64,000 nucleotides of DNA from Physcomitrium patens. Lineage: Eukaryota; Streptophyta; Bryopsida; Funariales; Funariaceae. The notes below the pieces were generated by a model. It was not told the DNA's origin, ran no database searches, and saw nothing but the letters and a program-made list of their open reading frames with translations. Position numbers and translations under genes: made by a program. Location of the stretch: NCBI RefSeq assembly GCF_000002425.4, contig NC_037254.1, positions 10,067,411 through 10,131,410 of the forward strand, given 5' to 3'. Positions 32,900-45,558 of this stretch are shown here, piece after piece; the stretch's first letter is position 1, and every line of letters starts with the position of its first letter.

Positions 32900-35800
32900 G
32901 TTATCATTGATAAGAAGTCTCTACCTTTTTTAATGCATTTGCAAGATTCTTTGTTAACTCCCATGTGCGTTCACTAATATCATATCTATACCAATGAATA
33001 AGATATTTCAACCTATTTCATTATCAATTTGAATCTAAGACTTCGTCTACCTCAATTTTTTATTATTATCCACTTCTATAAGAATAAATGGCATTTATTT
33101 TCTTCTTGGTATGTTCATTGTCTTATATGGTTCAAGAAGAGATATGTAGAATACAAGATGAATTTTTATTGACTCCAATAGGTATATTTGATAAACAACT
33201 AGATTGATTTATTTAAAAATAAAAAAAAAAGATCCAAGCTTATAATAGTCCAACTTGTCACATAAGCAAGTAGTCTTGATATTATGATAAAATAACTATA
33301 CTCTATCATCCACATCGAATTGTGGTTGTTTTTTATAATAGACATCTATAATATTTTTTTTTGCATGATTATTAACTCTTAAAAAGTCAAAAGTATCAAG
33401 TCGTAGTTGATAATCATAATTAGTAAAAAAAAAGTATTTAATAAATAGAAAAATATACTATGTTATTATAGAAAAAAATTACTAATAAAAAAAGAATCCT
33501 CCAATCATCTTATTGGTAATTGATGATTAATCTCAAATATTTCTTCAAAACTTGATTAATATGCTCCATCTATCCATTAATTAGAAGATGAAAGGTTGAA
33601 ATTAATTTTATATCTATCTATAAAATTTTCAAAAGAATTTTTTAAAATTTTAATATAAATTGAGTTCCCTTATTTGGTATAATATCTTTAGATAATCCAT
33701 GATAGTGATAGATATTTTCAAGAAAAAGTTTAGTTATTTTTTTACTTGTAGTAGATTTTATACATGGTACAAAATATGCCATCTTGATAAAATGATCTAC
33801 TATCACAAATATAACATCTTACAAACTTGAGATTAGAAGATCTATAATAAAATCCATAAAAATAGAAGACCATGGTTGTTTAGATATGGATAATAGTTGA
33901 AAAAGTCTATAAGGTCAATGACAAAGAATTTTTGACTTTGAACAAATGCCATATGATTAGACAAAGTCTTTCACTCCCTTCCATATATACAACCACTAAA
34001 AATCTATGGATTTAAGCTTCAAAGTCTTATTATATCCAAAATGTTTAGCCATTAGAAAGTCATGACATCCTTGAAGTTAATATAAACATGCTTCTTCTTT
34101 TAGAATATACAGGTGTCTTTTGAAATAGAGTAGGTTGTTATTGAACTTGAACTTAAAAGAATCATGAGACTAAAAAGAATGATTTGTAATATCATAAATA
34201 AGAAGATTAGAGGACATACTTGATTGAATTTATTTAACAAAAGTTGAATCAATGGTCAATATTGATTTTATTACTCAAAGATGAAAATGCTTCAACTTCA
34301 AGAGAATCATTCTTTATAAATTAAAAGATGCATTTTTTTTCTTTTGGTGTAAGGTAAGAATGTTTAAAAAAGGTGTTTGACAAACCTTATTGTTTTTTAA
34401 ATCCATAAGTGATTTTGAAATCAAATCTTAATAAAGACATGCTCCAATAAACTTGGCAATAATTAAAAACCCAAGTTGACATAAAATATTCAAGCTTCTT
34501 ATAGTTTATATAAATAGTGAATAGATTAGAAGCACCTTCTTGATAATAGCATCATTTTTGAAAAAAATCCACAATTATAAGAAGTTATTTATCATAAATC
34601 TTATAGTTGATTTCAGCTATTAAATTTTTTTTGAATGAAAATATACTCAATGAAGTTTATCATTTGTTTCTATTTGAGATAATATGGCCTTTAAAGCAAT
34701 GTTTGATGCATCTTTTTCTATAAAGAATAGCTTAAAAAAGTTGATACAATATAAGATTGGTGCAAAAATAAAGGCTATCTTTAAAGCTTCAAATATTACT
34801 TATGCTTCTTGATTTTATTAAAGTTTACCTTTATAAGTCAATACATAAGTGGAGTTGTAATTTTGAGAGGAGTCTTTAATGAAGATCCAATAGTAGTTAG
34901 AAAATTTCAAAAAATATTGGATATCTTTTACCATTTTTGAAATCTTTCAATCCATAATAGTTTGAAATTTCTTAAAATCCATCATAAATCCATCATAAGT
35001 CCATCATAAGTCCATCGTTTGAAATGATGTATCATAAGAAGTCAACTAGAGAAATACAAAATACATATTTTTTTTTTATCTTAGCATAGAATCATATATC
35101 TTTTAATTTTTTATAACATACAATAAATATGAAGTTCATATTTTTTTATATTTTTAGAATAGATTAAGATGTCATTTAGATAACAAATAATAAAGTTATT
35201 TAAAAAATCTCAAAAGAAATCATTCATTAAATGTTGAAAAGTTGTCAATATATTTGTAAGTCTAAAAATCATAATGTTGTATTCAAAATGTTCATATCTA
35301 ATTTGAAACATAGTCTTTCATTCATCTCCTTCTTTGATGAGTACTAAATTATATACCTCTTTTAGATTTTTTTATAGATCTTAACTTGATTCAACTAATT
35401 AAAAAATCTATATATCAAAAATAGTGAGTACCTGTTCTTGATGGTGATTTTATTGAGTCCTCAATAATCAATATACACCTATAATGATTAATCTTTTTTC
35501 TTCACAAATAAAATTAGAGCTCTTGTTGGAAATTTGGCATGGCATAAAAAATTCTTTTCTACATTCACTTCAATATACTCTTTGAGTTTAGTCGATTCAT
35601 TTTATAATAAATAATAGATTGATTCAAATGGTAATTCAGCACTTTCTTGAAGGTCAATTGAATAGTCATAGGAATAATATTCTAGAAGATTATTTGCATT
35701 CTTCTTCTCAAATATATCTTTAAAATCTTAATATTAGCTTAAAATGCCACTTAAAGTCTTTCCACCATTAGAAATAAGTGCAACATAAATGACACAAGGT

Positions 35801-37330
35801 ATTCCTTCTTTTGTACTATACAAGGAAGCTCTTCTACCTACAAATATAGATTTAGTTATATTAGACTTATGAATTACTATTTGATTAATTACACTCTTAG
35901 TTATACTTTAAGAAAAATCATGACTCTAAAAAATCTAATCTATTTTAGGATTATATATTTTTAATCATAATAGATCTAAAATAATTGGATTTGAAAGAGA
36001 TCTAATGACATTAAATATTACAAAGCTACTATGACCATTAGTTATTACTTCTATAGGAAGGATTTCATGAGTAATACTTATTAAAGACAATAGACGACCA
36101 ACTATGAATTCTATGTGAATAGGTTTAGTTTTCTTCACTAAAAATATGCTATGTTGTTTAGTAAATTCTTCATCTAAAAAACATTCTAAGGTTCTTTCAT
36201 ATAAAAAGATAGAAGCTTTGTGATGTTTAGATTATAAAATGATATTTATTATAAAATAATTAAAAATAAATCTAAGAAAAAATTAATACCTTCAATAGGT
36301 GTTGTACAAGATTCGAGTTGCATGGTTTCTATTATAATTGAACAAATTTGTCTTTTGCAATATTATCTTCTTGATAGTCATACATTTTATTTTTGTAGTT
36401 ACGTCACTTTTTTGAATAATATTGAGCAGTGCATTTAGATTCTCCATAATATAAGTACAATCTTTTTTGACAACAATGAATCTTTTCTTGTTCAATATGA
36501 AGTTTGAAACGTATCATATTAGTTTGCATATCCTCTACTTTTGAATGTATGTGTTCAAAAAACGTTGATGTTGCCATTGAATTATAATAACATTGAAGCA
36601 TATTTATATGTCTTTTAAATAAAAATTCAAAAAGTCAATTGTCATATTTTACAGTAAAGTCAATTGTTTGATTCAATGTTTAAAGATTAAATAAGTTGAG
36701 CATCAAGTATTTTATCTTATATTATAATTCATAGAAAAATTAACTAACAAATGTAGCATTATCTTACTTGATATTAATTATAAGTTGTTAAAATTGTAAA
36801 ATATATAATGTTATTAATTAATTATCTTATCACAAAATATAGATCATATTGGTTGCAACACAAATTGCATCATGTTTTCTATACATGAATTAAACTCTAT
36901 CAAAAAAAAACTCCAAAATATTTAATATTAGATCTTATTGTTCAAAAAAAGATAAAAACCATGATAATATTGAACTTAAAAGAAGTGTATTACTCAAACT
37001 AACTTGCTATCTTGGAGTTGGATAGCTTTAGAATTGAAGTTCAATCACAAGTTATACTTCATTGAAAAATCTTCAAAACTTAGATCATGTGCCATCAAAC
37101 TTCTCGGATAGTACATCTTTGATATACTAATATTGAAAAGATGTTTGGATATAAGAAAAATGACATAATTTGGTGCAGATATTGAAGCCACTCCAATCAT
37201 CTCTATATCTTTGTTCCATACCATTCTTGTTATTTTTTGTGGTGGTAAATTGAATAGATACATCACAAGCATTAACTTCATCAATTTTTCTTGTATTTAT
37301 ATCATTGCATTCTTTATTTTAAGAAGCTTT
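32900..37330 (-). pseudogene. B2 gag-pol remnant
   Basis: It aligns with B1 gag and pol throughout. Recognisable pieces are the gag segment with LYLYYGESKCTAQYYSKK (zinc-knuckle Cys codons mutated, about 36404-36480), the RT region at about 35100-35560, RNase H at about 34400-34780, INT at about 33480-34100 and the chromodomain at about 32900-33090. It is non-functional, with many stops and small indels. A short tandem repeat of CCATCATAAGT at about 34978-35012 is local to this copy. Confidence 0.8.
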
Positions 37331-37546
37331 GCTATGATAACACTTAAGGAAGAAAAAATGTCTAATATTGCTTAAGCCAAATAGAAGAAAAGACTTAAAA
37401 ATAAAGAAAGTATTAAAGATAATATTAATTTAAAAGAGGGTAATTGAAAACTTCTAATACACTTATGTCTTATCAAGACAAAGGAATAATCTATTCTTAA
37501 TCAAGAAAAGATAAAACTTTAATATTACAAGTATATTCTTGTAATT

Positions 37547-38116
37547 TCTTATGATGTCAATTTTTTAAGAATAATAATTTAATGAAAGAAAATAATCAAT
37601 TGAGACTTTTTTTTATAAAAGTATGATAAAATAGAAGTAAAAAAATATATTTATTAAAAAAAAAACTAGAATGACTAATGCCAAAAGATAAGAAAATTAA
37701 AGACTCTTGAATCTAGACTAAAGCAAGAAAGAAGTTGACAAGAATGAAAAAAGGTTCACTCATATCTCTATATACTATCTGCCTAAGAGCTACATGGTGA
37801 CATTCTATAGGACCTCCAATATGTATTGACTTTACAAGCCATATGACTTAACTTGTAAGATAAGTTTTCTTTACATGTTTTACATAATTAGCTTGTTCTA
37901 TAAGCTATCTATACATGTGATACGTGGCTAATTTATTGATAAAATTTCTAGACTAAATTTTAATTATAAATATGTATAAAATCAAAACCATATCTATAAA
38001 GCTTCTAAAAAGCTTTTTTAGAAGATATTATGAAATTATTTTACCTTTGTATAATTTTATCTACTTTTATTTAATTATAAAGATAATTACTAGACTAAGT
38101 ATGTATGTCCATGATA
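37547..38116 (-). repeat. B2 5' LTR
   Basis: It aligns with the B1 LTR, including the TATA region (ATATACTATCTGCC), and ends TGTCCATGATA. It starts near 37547, although the terminal TG is mutated. Confidence 0.75.
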
Positions 38117-38218
38117 GCTTCTCTCAAAATAAATTCTATCCCTCTTAATCTCCATTGATGTATCATAAGATTCGTTTTTATTATGCTCACTTATCACATA
38201 GGCCCAAATAGTAGTTGT

Positions 38219-40840
38219 ATCAATTAGAGACTCTTGAAACTTGATTAGAAGCAAGAAAAGAATTGACAAAAATGAAGAAGGCTTCATTTTTATTTTTATA
38301 TATACTATCTACTTAAGAACTATATGGTGACATTCTATAGGACCTCCAAAACGTATTGACTTTGCATGATCTATATCTTAACTTGCAAGGTAAGTTTTTT
38401 TTATATGGATGCCATATAATTAACTTATTTTGTAAGTTATCAACATATGTGATACGTGGTTAATTTTTTGACCTAATTTCAACCTATCAATCAACTACAA
38501 ATACATATAAAATCAAAGATATTATGAAATTAATTTATTTTTATCTATTTTTACATATTTGTATTACCTAAGTATCAATTATAATAAATATATTTCCATG
38601 ACATCCCTTCTTTTAGGAACGAGTTCTACAAGGAGTAGTGATCACATATTGAGGAAATTTAAGATGTGACTAATTGTATTTGCCATGTACTTTGATCTTT
38701 GTTTCCTTTGAAGGTAGTTGATATGTCTTTTGGCTATTGATAGTATTCCATTCTAGGACAAAAAGATCATATTATAATTTGATCATTCTTGAGACTTTTG
38801 TAACTTCTTTCAAATAAAATATTTATAATACCATAAAAAATCATTTTTATCTCCAATAAAATTACTAAACATTGAGACTTTCTTTTCAAGTCATGATATC
38901 AAACATGTTGTATCTTGCTATGTATTTGAAGAAGAACATGTCATTCTTGAAGGTCTTCATTCCTATTACTTTATCTTGAAGGTTGTGATAATTGAAATAT
39001 TTTTTTTTATAAGTCAACAAATGATGGTTCTTGAATTGAATCTATTAGTTATTGATTTTCTATCTCTTTAATACTATAATTATATAAAAATTATAAATAA
39101 GGATAGAAAGTAGAATGCAATCTTTTTTAAATTAAGTTTCTTTTATAGCAAAGGTTTGTTATCTTTTACCTTAGTTTTAATAGATGTTGTTGATAAAAAG
39201 TTTTAATCTTCTTTTCTATATTTGTAAGATGTCTTTGTTGGCTTCTATATACATTTGTTAATATTGTATCTATCCCAATGAATAAGATTTTCCAACCTAA
39301 GTCAGTGCTGCCTTCAGTCTAATACCTCTTTCACCTCAAATTCTTGATTTTTACTTACTTCTATAAAAAATAGTGGTATTTATCTTTTTCTTGAAAAGTC
39401 ATGAAGAGCTTGAAGAATATGTAATTAAGCTTCATCTTCTAGAATATATAAATGTCCCTTAAAATATAATAGATTGTTCTTGAATTCAAGCTTGGAAGTA
39501 TTTTGAAACTTAGAAGGATTTTTTTTAATATCATAAATAAGAAATTTAAAAGACACATTTAACTAAACTTATTTAATAAAAGTTGAATCAATATTTAGTA
39601 TTAATTTCATTGCTTAAAGATGGAAATTCTTTGGCTTCAAGAAAATTATATGTTCTTGAACAAAAACAACATTTTTTTCTTTTGATATAAGGTAAGATTG
39701 TCTAGAAAGAGTATTTGATAAATCTTATTTTTTTCTTTCTTGATAAGTAATCTTGAATTCAAATCTTAATAAAGATATATTATAGTGGTCTTGGCAACAA
39801 TTCAAAATGCATGTTGACAAAAAATACTCAAGATTTTTGTAATTTGTACATACAATAGCTAAATTAGAAGTATTTTCTAAATAATGGCATATTTTTGAAA
39901 TAAATCCACCATTGCAAGAAGTTTTTTTTATTATAGATCTTATATTTGACCTTGGCTAGTAAATTTTTTTTGGAATAAAAAGCTATTGGCTAAATTTTAT
40001 CATTTATTCCAATTTGTAACAATACGGCATTTAAAGCAAAGTTTGATGCATATGTTTCCATAAAAAAATAGCTTAAAATAGTCAATACAGTATAAGATTA
40101 GTACAAACACAAAGATTGTCTTTAAATCTTAAAATGATATTTTTGCTTCTTGATTCTATTAAAATTTGTCTTTACAAGTTACACATATAAGTAGAATTGC
40201 AACTTAAGAGAAGTCCTTGATGAAAATTCAATAATAGTTAGCAAATCCTAAAAAGTACTAAACATTTTTTATTATTTTTGGAATCTTCCAACCCATAATA
40301 GTATAAACTTTCTTAAGATCCATCATAAGTCCATTATTCAAAATAATGTATCCTAAGAAATTGACTTAAATAATATAAAATATATACTTTTTTACCTTGA
40401 CATAGAGTCTTGTATCTTTTAGTTTTTAAAACACACAACAAACATGAAGTTCATGTTTTTTTATATTCTTATAATATATTAAGATGTTGTTTAAATAATA
40501 AACAATAAAGTCATCCAAAAAATTTCAAAATACATCATTCATTAAATACTAAAAAGCTGTTGGTGCACTTGTAAGTCCAAAAGGCATGACATTATATTCA
40601 AAATGTCCATACTTGGTTTAAAACATAGTCTTCCATTCATCTCTTTTTTTGATATATATTAGATTATATGCCCTTCATATATCTATTTTTGTATAGATCT
40701 TAGCTTGATTCAATTGATCAAAAAGTCTAGATATCAAACGTAGTGGATATTTGTTCTTGATGGTGATCTTATTGAATCCTTAATAATTGATACGTATTTG
40801 CAATGATCCAAATTTTTTCTCTACAAATAAGTTACATTAT
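38219..40840 (-). mobile_element. B3: truncated, internally deleted family-B element
   Basis: On the left is a truncated 3' LTR (about 38219-38603, ends TTCCATGACA). Next come the extra-ORF remnant (38642-39063, 422 nt), the chromodomain (about 39170-39390) and a junction straight to INT/RNase H/RT sequence (39395-40840). INT core and C-terminal parts are deleted. It breaks off near 40840 in the RT fingers region. It is heavily decayed. Confidence 0.75.
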
Positions 40841-41090
40841 TATGCATTTTAACTACGACATAGGATCCAAATTCAATAACATACAAACTTATAAAGAATA
40901 GAATATTGGTGCATGAAACTACTATCATAAACCAAAATCCAATAATCTACTTTATTTATTTTAGGCTTTAATCTAGTCTTCTTGTCTTTAGTAATAGTTA
41001 TTCTAGACTTAATATTATTCCATCTTTGAATGATTATCTATACTTTTTTAGTGATACAAGTATATATTGGTCCTTTGGCTCTTTGTGATT
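40841..41090 (-). mobile_element. A4: fragment of family-A integrase
   Basis: The minus strand matches A2 at about 4220-4470, around the WVLIYDSSLDNQYNTLW segment (plus-strand ACTACTATCATAAA). It is strongly decayed and has no LTR beside it. Confidence 0.5.
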
Positions 41091-41975
41091 TATGTCCTTG
41101 ATATTAATTGTTGTTTTATTATATTACAAAACTTTAAAAAATTATAATTTTATTAAAATAGTAGAATTTTAATTAATTTTATATATATTCATAATAATTT
41201 ATATATATATATATATATTAATTAATTCTATATTATTATATTTTCTATATAAAAATTGAATGTTATTCTTGTTAAAAAAAATCATGAGATTATTATTATT
41301 ATCATTATTTTCTTAGATTAGTTGTAAGTTTTAAGATTTGGAAGTAGTAATAATCTATTTTTTTGTATATTTTTATTAAATATAACATTAAATACAAGCA
41401 TATTTTACAATAATTTTTTTTAAGATCAACTTATAATTCTTATTGTTCTTCAAATAACATCTTAAATTTTCTTTAATTTTATTTATATATTTAGATTTTT
41501 ATACCAAAAAAATAAATTAAAAAAATTATTTAATTTTTCTTTAATAATAATTATATTTAATATAATATCTTATTTTTAAAGATCCAAAAGAATCAAATTT
41601 AGATTCTATATTCATTTGGTGAACTTTGATTTTTGTATGTCTAAACGTAACAAATTGCATATTTTTATTGAATCCAACTTATTGATGTTGTGATTATAAG
41701 CCAAATGTTGGTATGCATTAATCTACCTCTTTACTTAAGTCTATCTAATTTCTAGCCTTACAATGTAGTACATTCTTATTAATGATGTATTATTAATATC
41801 TTGGATATATAGAATAGAAATTACTCTCTAAAATCTTATCTTAGAAAGTAAGTAAATAATCTTCCATGGCGTCATTCCACATCCTTAAATACAAAATAGA
41901 CTTATTCAAAGTACATTTGGCTTAGAAAGATTATTCCTTTGAAGTAATTTTGTTCTTCTTAAAATATTTTGGTTA
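41091..41975. other. AT-rich stretch upstream of RPS25
   Basis: It contains a short TA microsatellite near 41200-41218 and no ORF of note. GC content rises sharply at about 41980, where the RPS25 promoter region begins. Confidence 0.6.
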
Positions 41976-42246
41976 GTCGGTTCATTAGTCCGTCCGTCCG
42001 TCCGTTGGTTCGTCCGACAGTGTGTTGGGTGCATCGGCCTGCGTGGAAGAGGCGATGCGGGGTGAGAGAGAGAGAGAGCGAGGTATCTTCGTCAGTTAGG
42101 GCAACAGCGCGCAGAAAGGAAGGCTCTCCTTTCAGCTCTCCCTCGCTGCGTCCTGCTCGCCCCTCCCCTCGATAATAATAATACATCCCCCTTTCTGTCT
42201 CTGTTTCTCTCTCTCTTCTGCCCCACGCACCCCGTTCATCTGCATT
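41976..42246 (+). promoter_or_regulatory. RPS25 promoter and 5' UTR region
   Basis: This is a GC-rich block with a TCCG run (41990-42005), a GA run (about 42064-42078) and a CT-rich segment (about 42190-42225). The CT-rich segment is typical of ribosomal-protein 5' UTRs. I cannot fix a TATA box or exact start. The ORF seen on the opposite strand here is a shadow. Confidence 0.55.
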
Positions 42247-43089
42247 ATGGTATGTTCTCTGCCCGTATTCCTCTTTCGCATGCATTCTCCTCTGCCTTGT
42301 GTGCTCACCCACCTTGGACGGAGTGATTAACTGGCTCCTGTGCTTGTGCGTGCACAGGCTCCTAAGAAGAAGGAGGCGCCTGCTGCCGCCAAGCCGGCCA
42401 AGAGCGGCGGCGGCAAGCAAAAGAAGAAGGTATGGCATTGTGTCCACTGAGTTGCCGCAATTTGGTTGAAATTTTTGTTTTTTCGGGTCAGGGGTTTAGT
42501 TCATTTCGAGGCGCGAAGTGTGTGATCGTTGGAGGAACGGGTAGAGCCTTCGCTGAAAGCCGAGTGGGTTTGAGGATTTGTAGAAGTGGAGCAAGGGCAA
42601 GCAAAAGGAGAAGGTGAACAACATGGTGCTGTTCGACCAGGGCACGTACGACAAGCTGCTGTCTGAGGTTCCGAAGTTCAAGCTGGTGACCCCTTCCGTG
42701 TTGTCTGACCGTCTGCGGGTAAGCATTTGATGGAGTGGATGTGCAAGGGTGGATTGACGTGAATGTGTGGCGTGGGGTAGAGGAGGTTTTTGTGGGTGTT
42801 GCGCAAATGAGTCGGGGCAGCGGTTGTTGGTGTTGAATGGATCGAGGTGGATTTTGGAGGGCAATGAGGTGGAAGCCGAGACGCGGAGACATTGGCATGT
42901 TGAGGAATGATTAGTGAGGAGTGGGGTTATTATCGGGTGCGGGAAGCGGTGGAGCATGATGTGGAAGGGGATAGACGTGGTGGGTGTGGAGTTGTAGTGT
43001 GAGCGGCCGGGAAGGGTTGGTGGTAGGAGGGCAGGTAGGTTTGTTTGGAGGAGTGTGCAGGTTTAGAAGGCTGGAACCCCAACGATGCG

Positions 43090-43156
<67 letters not shown>

Positions 43157-43327
43157 ACGTAAAAGTTTGGGGTTGGAAGGGGCGACGTTGAGAAGCGGGT
43201 GGTGTGGGTGCAGATTACTGGATCGTTGGCAAGGAAGGCGATCAAGGAGTTGATGGCGAAGGGCACCATCAGACTTGTTGCGGCTCATGCCAACCAGCAG
43301 ATTTACACTAGAGCTACCAACACTTAG
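42247..43327 (+). CDS. RPS25: 40S ribosomal protein eS25
   Basis: Four exons encode 107 aa: 42247-42249 (only the ATG), 42358-42429, 42584-42718 and 43214-43327 (stop TAG 43325-43327). All three introns are GT-AG in phase 0 (42250-42357, 42430-42583, 42719-43213). The N-terminus is the usual Lys-rich tail ([20 protein letters not shown]). The conserved winged-helix body follows ([34 protein letters not shown]), and the end is [10 protein letters not shown]. eS25 sits at the head of the 40S subunit and is used in some internal-initiation and readthrough events. The frame and all splice sites are intact, so this is very likely the one functional host gene here. Intron 3 carries a GA microsatellite. 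Confidence 0.96.
43090..43153 (+). repeat. GT/GA microsatellite in RPS25 intron 3
   Basis: A (GT)n run of about 14 nt passes directly into a (GA)n run of about 50 nt, ending at 43153 before ATTACG. It lies 60 nt before the intron 3 acceptor. Confidence 0.9.
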
Positions 43328-44420
43328 GTCCTCAACAACGAAGGACTTTAGGCATCTAGTTGATTTCAATTTGTGCATGTGATATCTCATAGCTTGCAAA
43401 TGTTACATGGTCCAGTTTCTCATTCTCATTTCAGGCACTGAGTTTCGATGGTAATTTATTCATGGATAACGCTGATGATCGTGTCCTTTTCCATGTGTGT
43501 AGTTTTTTTATCGCTGATTCTATTGCATCGCTAGTCGCATGTCCTTAGTTGTTTTCTGATAGTAGCATACGGCATGAGTCTGAGGATGGATGGGTTCGTG
43601 GTTGAGACTGTAGTTAAACATTTCAAAGTTGTTTTCTAGGTGATGATTGAGGAACGACAATAGAGATGTTTATGGCTTTCTAGGGTTATAAACATATGGT
43701 TCAATAACCTCGTTCTGCAGAATAGTCGGGATTCAGCACAGGAAAGTTTGTCTTGTATTACAATGTGCCTTCCTAATTTACTGGATGAAAAGATTACACT
43801 TGAACAACTCATTGTTTATGAACAATCAACAGACAAAAAGTTAATATCAAGGATTGCATGAGGAGTAAACCTGGAGATGATACTTCTTCCATAACTCTTG
43901 CTGAAAGTGGCTCGCATGTGTTTGCCACACATCCTCAATGCAACCAGCATGCCCTCTACTAAGAGAAAGACAACCCTCTGGTTCATTCTTTGATGTGCAA
44001 CTGTTTTGGCGCCCAGTGCAACACCTCCCTCTGCAAAAATTGCATGACACATACGGAGAGTGGTACAAGAAGTCTCCCTATTCAGATTCTCCATGTTTCC
44101 TTTGAACAAGATAACGGTGCACCAGGGTTCAGGTTTGCCTGCATGTGATTCATTTTCACTTGTAGTTCTGACAGTTAAAATATTATCAGCGGCTTAATTA
44201 CAGTCACCACCTTAGGCATGGAAAACAACTGGTCTTCCAGTCCCCAATTCCTGAAACCTAATTAAGTGAAAACCAGCACTTCGCACAAGTGACAATCAAA
44301 GGCCTCTTGTAGAAATTCTGTAGAGGACATTAAAAATCTTTGCCACTCAAATCACATAACAAAAATCCAAGACATTTGCAGACAAGAATTCTTTTCATCC
44401 TCACATCCAAATATCTCCAA
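43328..44420. other. RPS25 3' region and intergenic sequence
   Basis: This is presumed 3' UTR followed by non-repetitive intergenic sequence. No canonical AATAAA stands out near the stop. On the minus strand, 43816-44109 is open for 97 codons, and a second frame is open at 43847-44068. Neither resembles a family I know, and the two overlap in different frames. I therefore do not call a gene. Confidence 0.5.
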
Positions 44421-44423
44421 TAA

Positions 44424-44797
44424 GGGGGGATTCAAACATGGCCTTTTAGGGTGATATTTCACTTGTGATGCAAGTTCAAGTTATCTTGTGATATTTTGAA
44501 ATATCATTTGATACCTCACCAAATCACCCACTGCACAAAATGGGTGATTTAGAAATCAAAATATCAATATCAAAAGCTGGGTAAGTCAATTATCAAAAAT
44601 TGTATTGCTTCCCTAATCTCTCTTCCCTCTTTGATTCCACATCAAGGGGGTAATAAAGTTTGAAGCAAGGTATAATATGAAGGGGTAATAAAGTTTGAAT
44701 GGTGATATTTTAGATTTGATATTTTAAGTGATCCTAGAAATATCAAGTATTGAATCTCAGTTATTTGGTTTTGCAAAAGTGTCATGTTTGAAATCCC
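44424..44797. mobile_element. Tourist-like (PIF/Harbinger) MITE
   Basis: This is a 374-bp element with terminal inverted repeats. The left end reads GGGATTCAAACATGGCCTTTT. The right end, read in reverse complement, starts GGGATTTCAAACATGACACT. TAA flanks both sides (44421-44423, 44798-44800), the 3-bp duplication typical of PIF/Harbinger. Subterminal GATATTT/AAATATC motifs are repeated in both orientations. No transposase ORF is present, so it is non-autonomous. Confidence 0.75.
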
Positions 44798-45243
44798 TAA
44801 TTGTCCAATGGTTCAAAACTACATAGATGGTGCTGGCCACATTTAATGTACCAATGCATCAACAACTCTCTAATCACTCTAAACAAATAAATTGATACAA
44901 AGTCTAGCTTTATTGCTATGTCAATGGAAGAATAGACATTTATGATACTTTTTAACAATTCATTCTTGATTTATGTTTTTGGAGAATTTAATATTCAAAT
45001 GGCAATATGTGTGAGATCAAAACTTTCAAAGTCTTTAATTGGTTGAAATCAAGAAGTTTCATTTGGTTGATTTTATACTTAGGAAAATCAACCAAAAGAT
45101 TATAAGAAGAAAAGATGAGGTGAAATGAATTTTTTACCTATATGGTATAAATAGTATTGTTTTTCAAACTTTATAATAGGGCCTTTTGAAAAAGATATTT
45201 TTTTTAATTAAAATATGAAAACTATGTCAATTTTTAAAATTTT

Positions 45244-45245
<2 letters not shown>

Positions 45246-45274
<29 letters not shown>
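45246..45274 (+). repeat. TA microsatellite
   Basis: About 14 TA units. Confidence 0.9.
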
Positions 45275-45277
<3 letters not shown>

Positions 45278-45449
45278 TGTAAATACACAAATGTGATTGG
45301 ATTCATTTCATAGATTCTTCTTACTTTTTACTCTCACCATAGGCTAAGGCTTTTAAAAGATAATTTCTCTTAATAAACAAGAGGTCTTTGTAGAGCTTTT
45401 ATACAATAGTTTTTTAAAAAGGATGTTTAGGTTTTAAGATATCCTTAAG

Positions 45450-45452
<3 letters not shown>

Positions 45453-45481
<29 letters not shown>
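45453..45481 (+). repeat. Poly-T run (29 nt)
   Basis: An uninterrupted T run, 37 nt before a CT microsatellite. No target duplication or SINE/LINE body was recognised next to it. Confidence 0.9.
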
Positions 45482-45484
<3 letters not shown>

Positions 45485-45515
45485 TAGAAGACTACTTTAA
45501 AAAGCCATGGTGTAG

Positions 45516-45518
<3 letters not shown>

Positions 45519-45555
<37 letters not shown>
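45519..45555 (+). repeat. CT microsatellite
   Basis: About 18 CT units, uninterrupted. Confidence 0.9.

Positions 45556-45558
<3 letters not shown>

Larger units (their letters stand above)
32770..38116 (-). mobile_element. B2: heavily decayed family-B element
   Basis: It lacks a 3' LTR. On the minus strand from the right it has a 5' LTR (37547-38116), decayed leader (37417-37545), gag (36400-37330) and pol with PR, RT, RNase H, INT and chromodomain (about 32900-36300). The order and spacing match B1. Dense C-to-T and G-to-A changes leave only short open stretches, such as 36292-36601 and 37045-37284. Being the most decayed B copy, it is probably among the oldest here. Confidence 0.85.

Noticed and set aside
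41959..42447. 162-codon minus-strand ORF over the RPS25 promoter
   Set aside because: It is antisense to the RPS25 5' region and exon 2, and its composition comes from CT/GA-rich sequence. It is a shadow.
42984..43253. Plus-strand ORF of 89 codons with an (RE)n run
   Set aside because: It is an artefact of the GA microsatellite in intron 3, and its frame is not that of exon 4.
42496..43399. Several minus-strand ORFs across RPS25 introns and exons
   Set aside because: They are opposite to the well-supported eS25 exons and include runs encoded by the GA microsatellite (LSLSLSL).
43816..44109. Possible minus-strand gene of 97 codons downstream of RPS25
   Set aside because: There is no recognisable domain, a second frame over the same DNA is also open, and no splice context or relatives are visible. 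It was left as intergenic.
45453..45555. Poly-T plus CT tract as the tail of a LINE or SINE
   Set aside because: No element body, promoter boxes or target duplication were found on either side.
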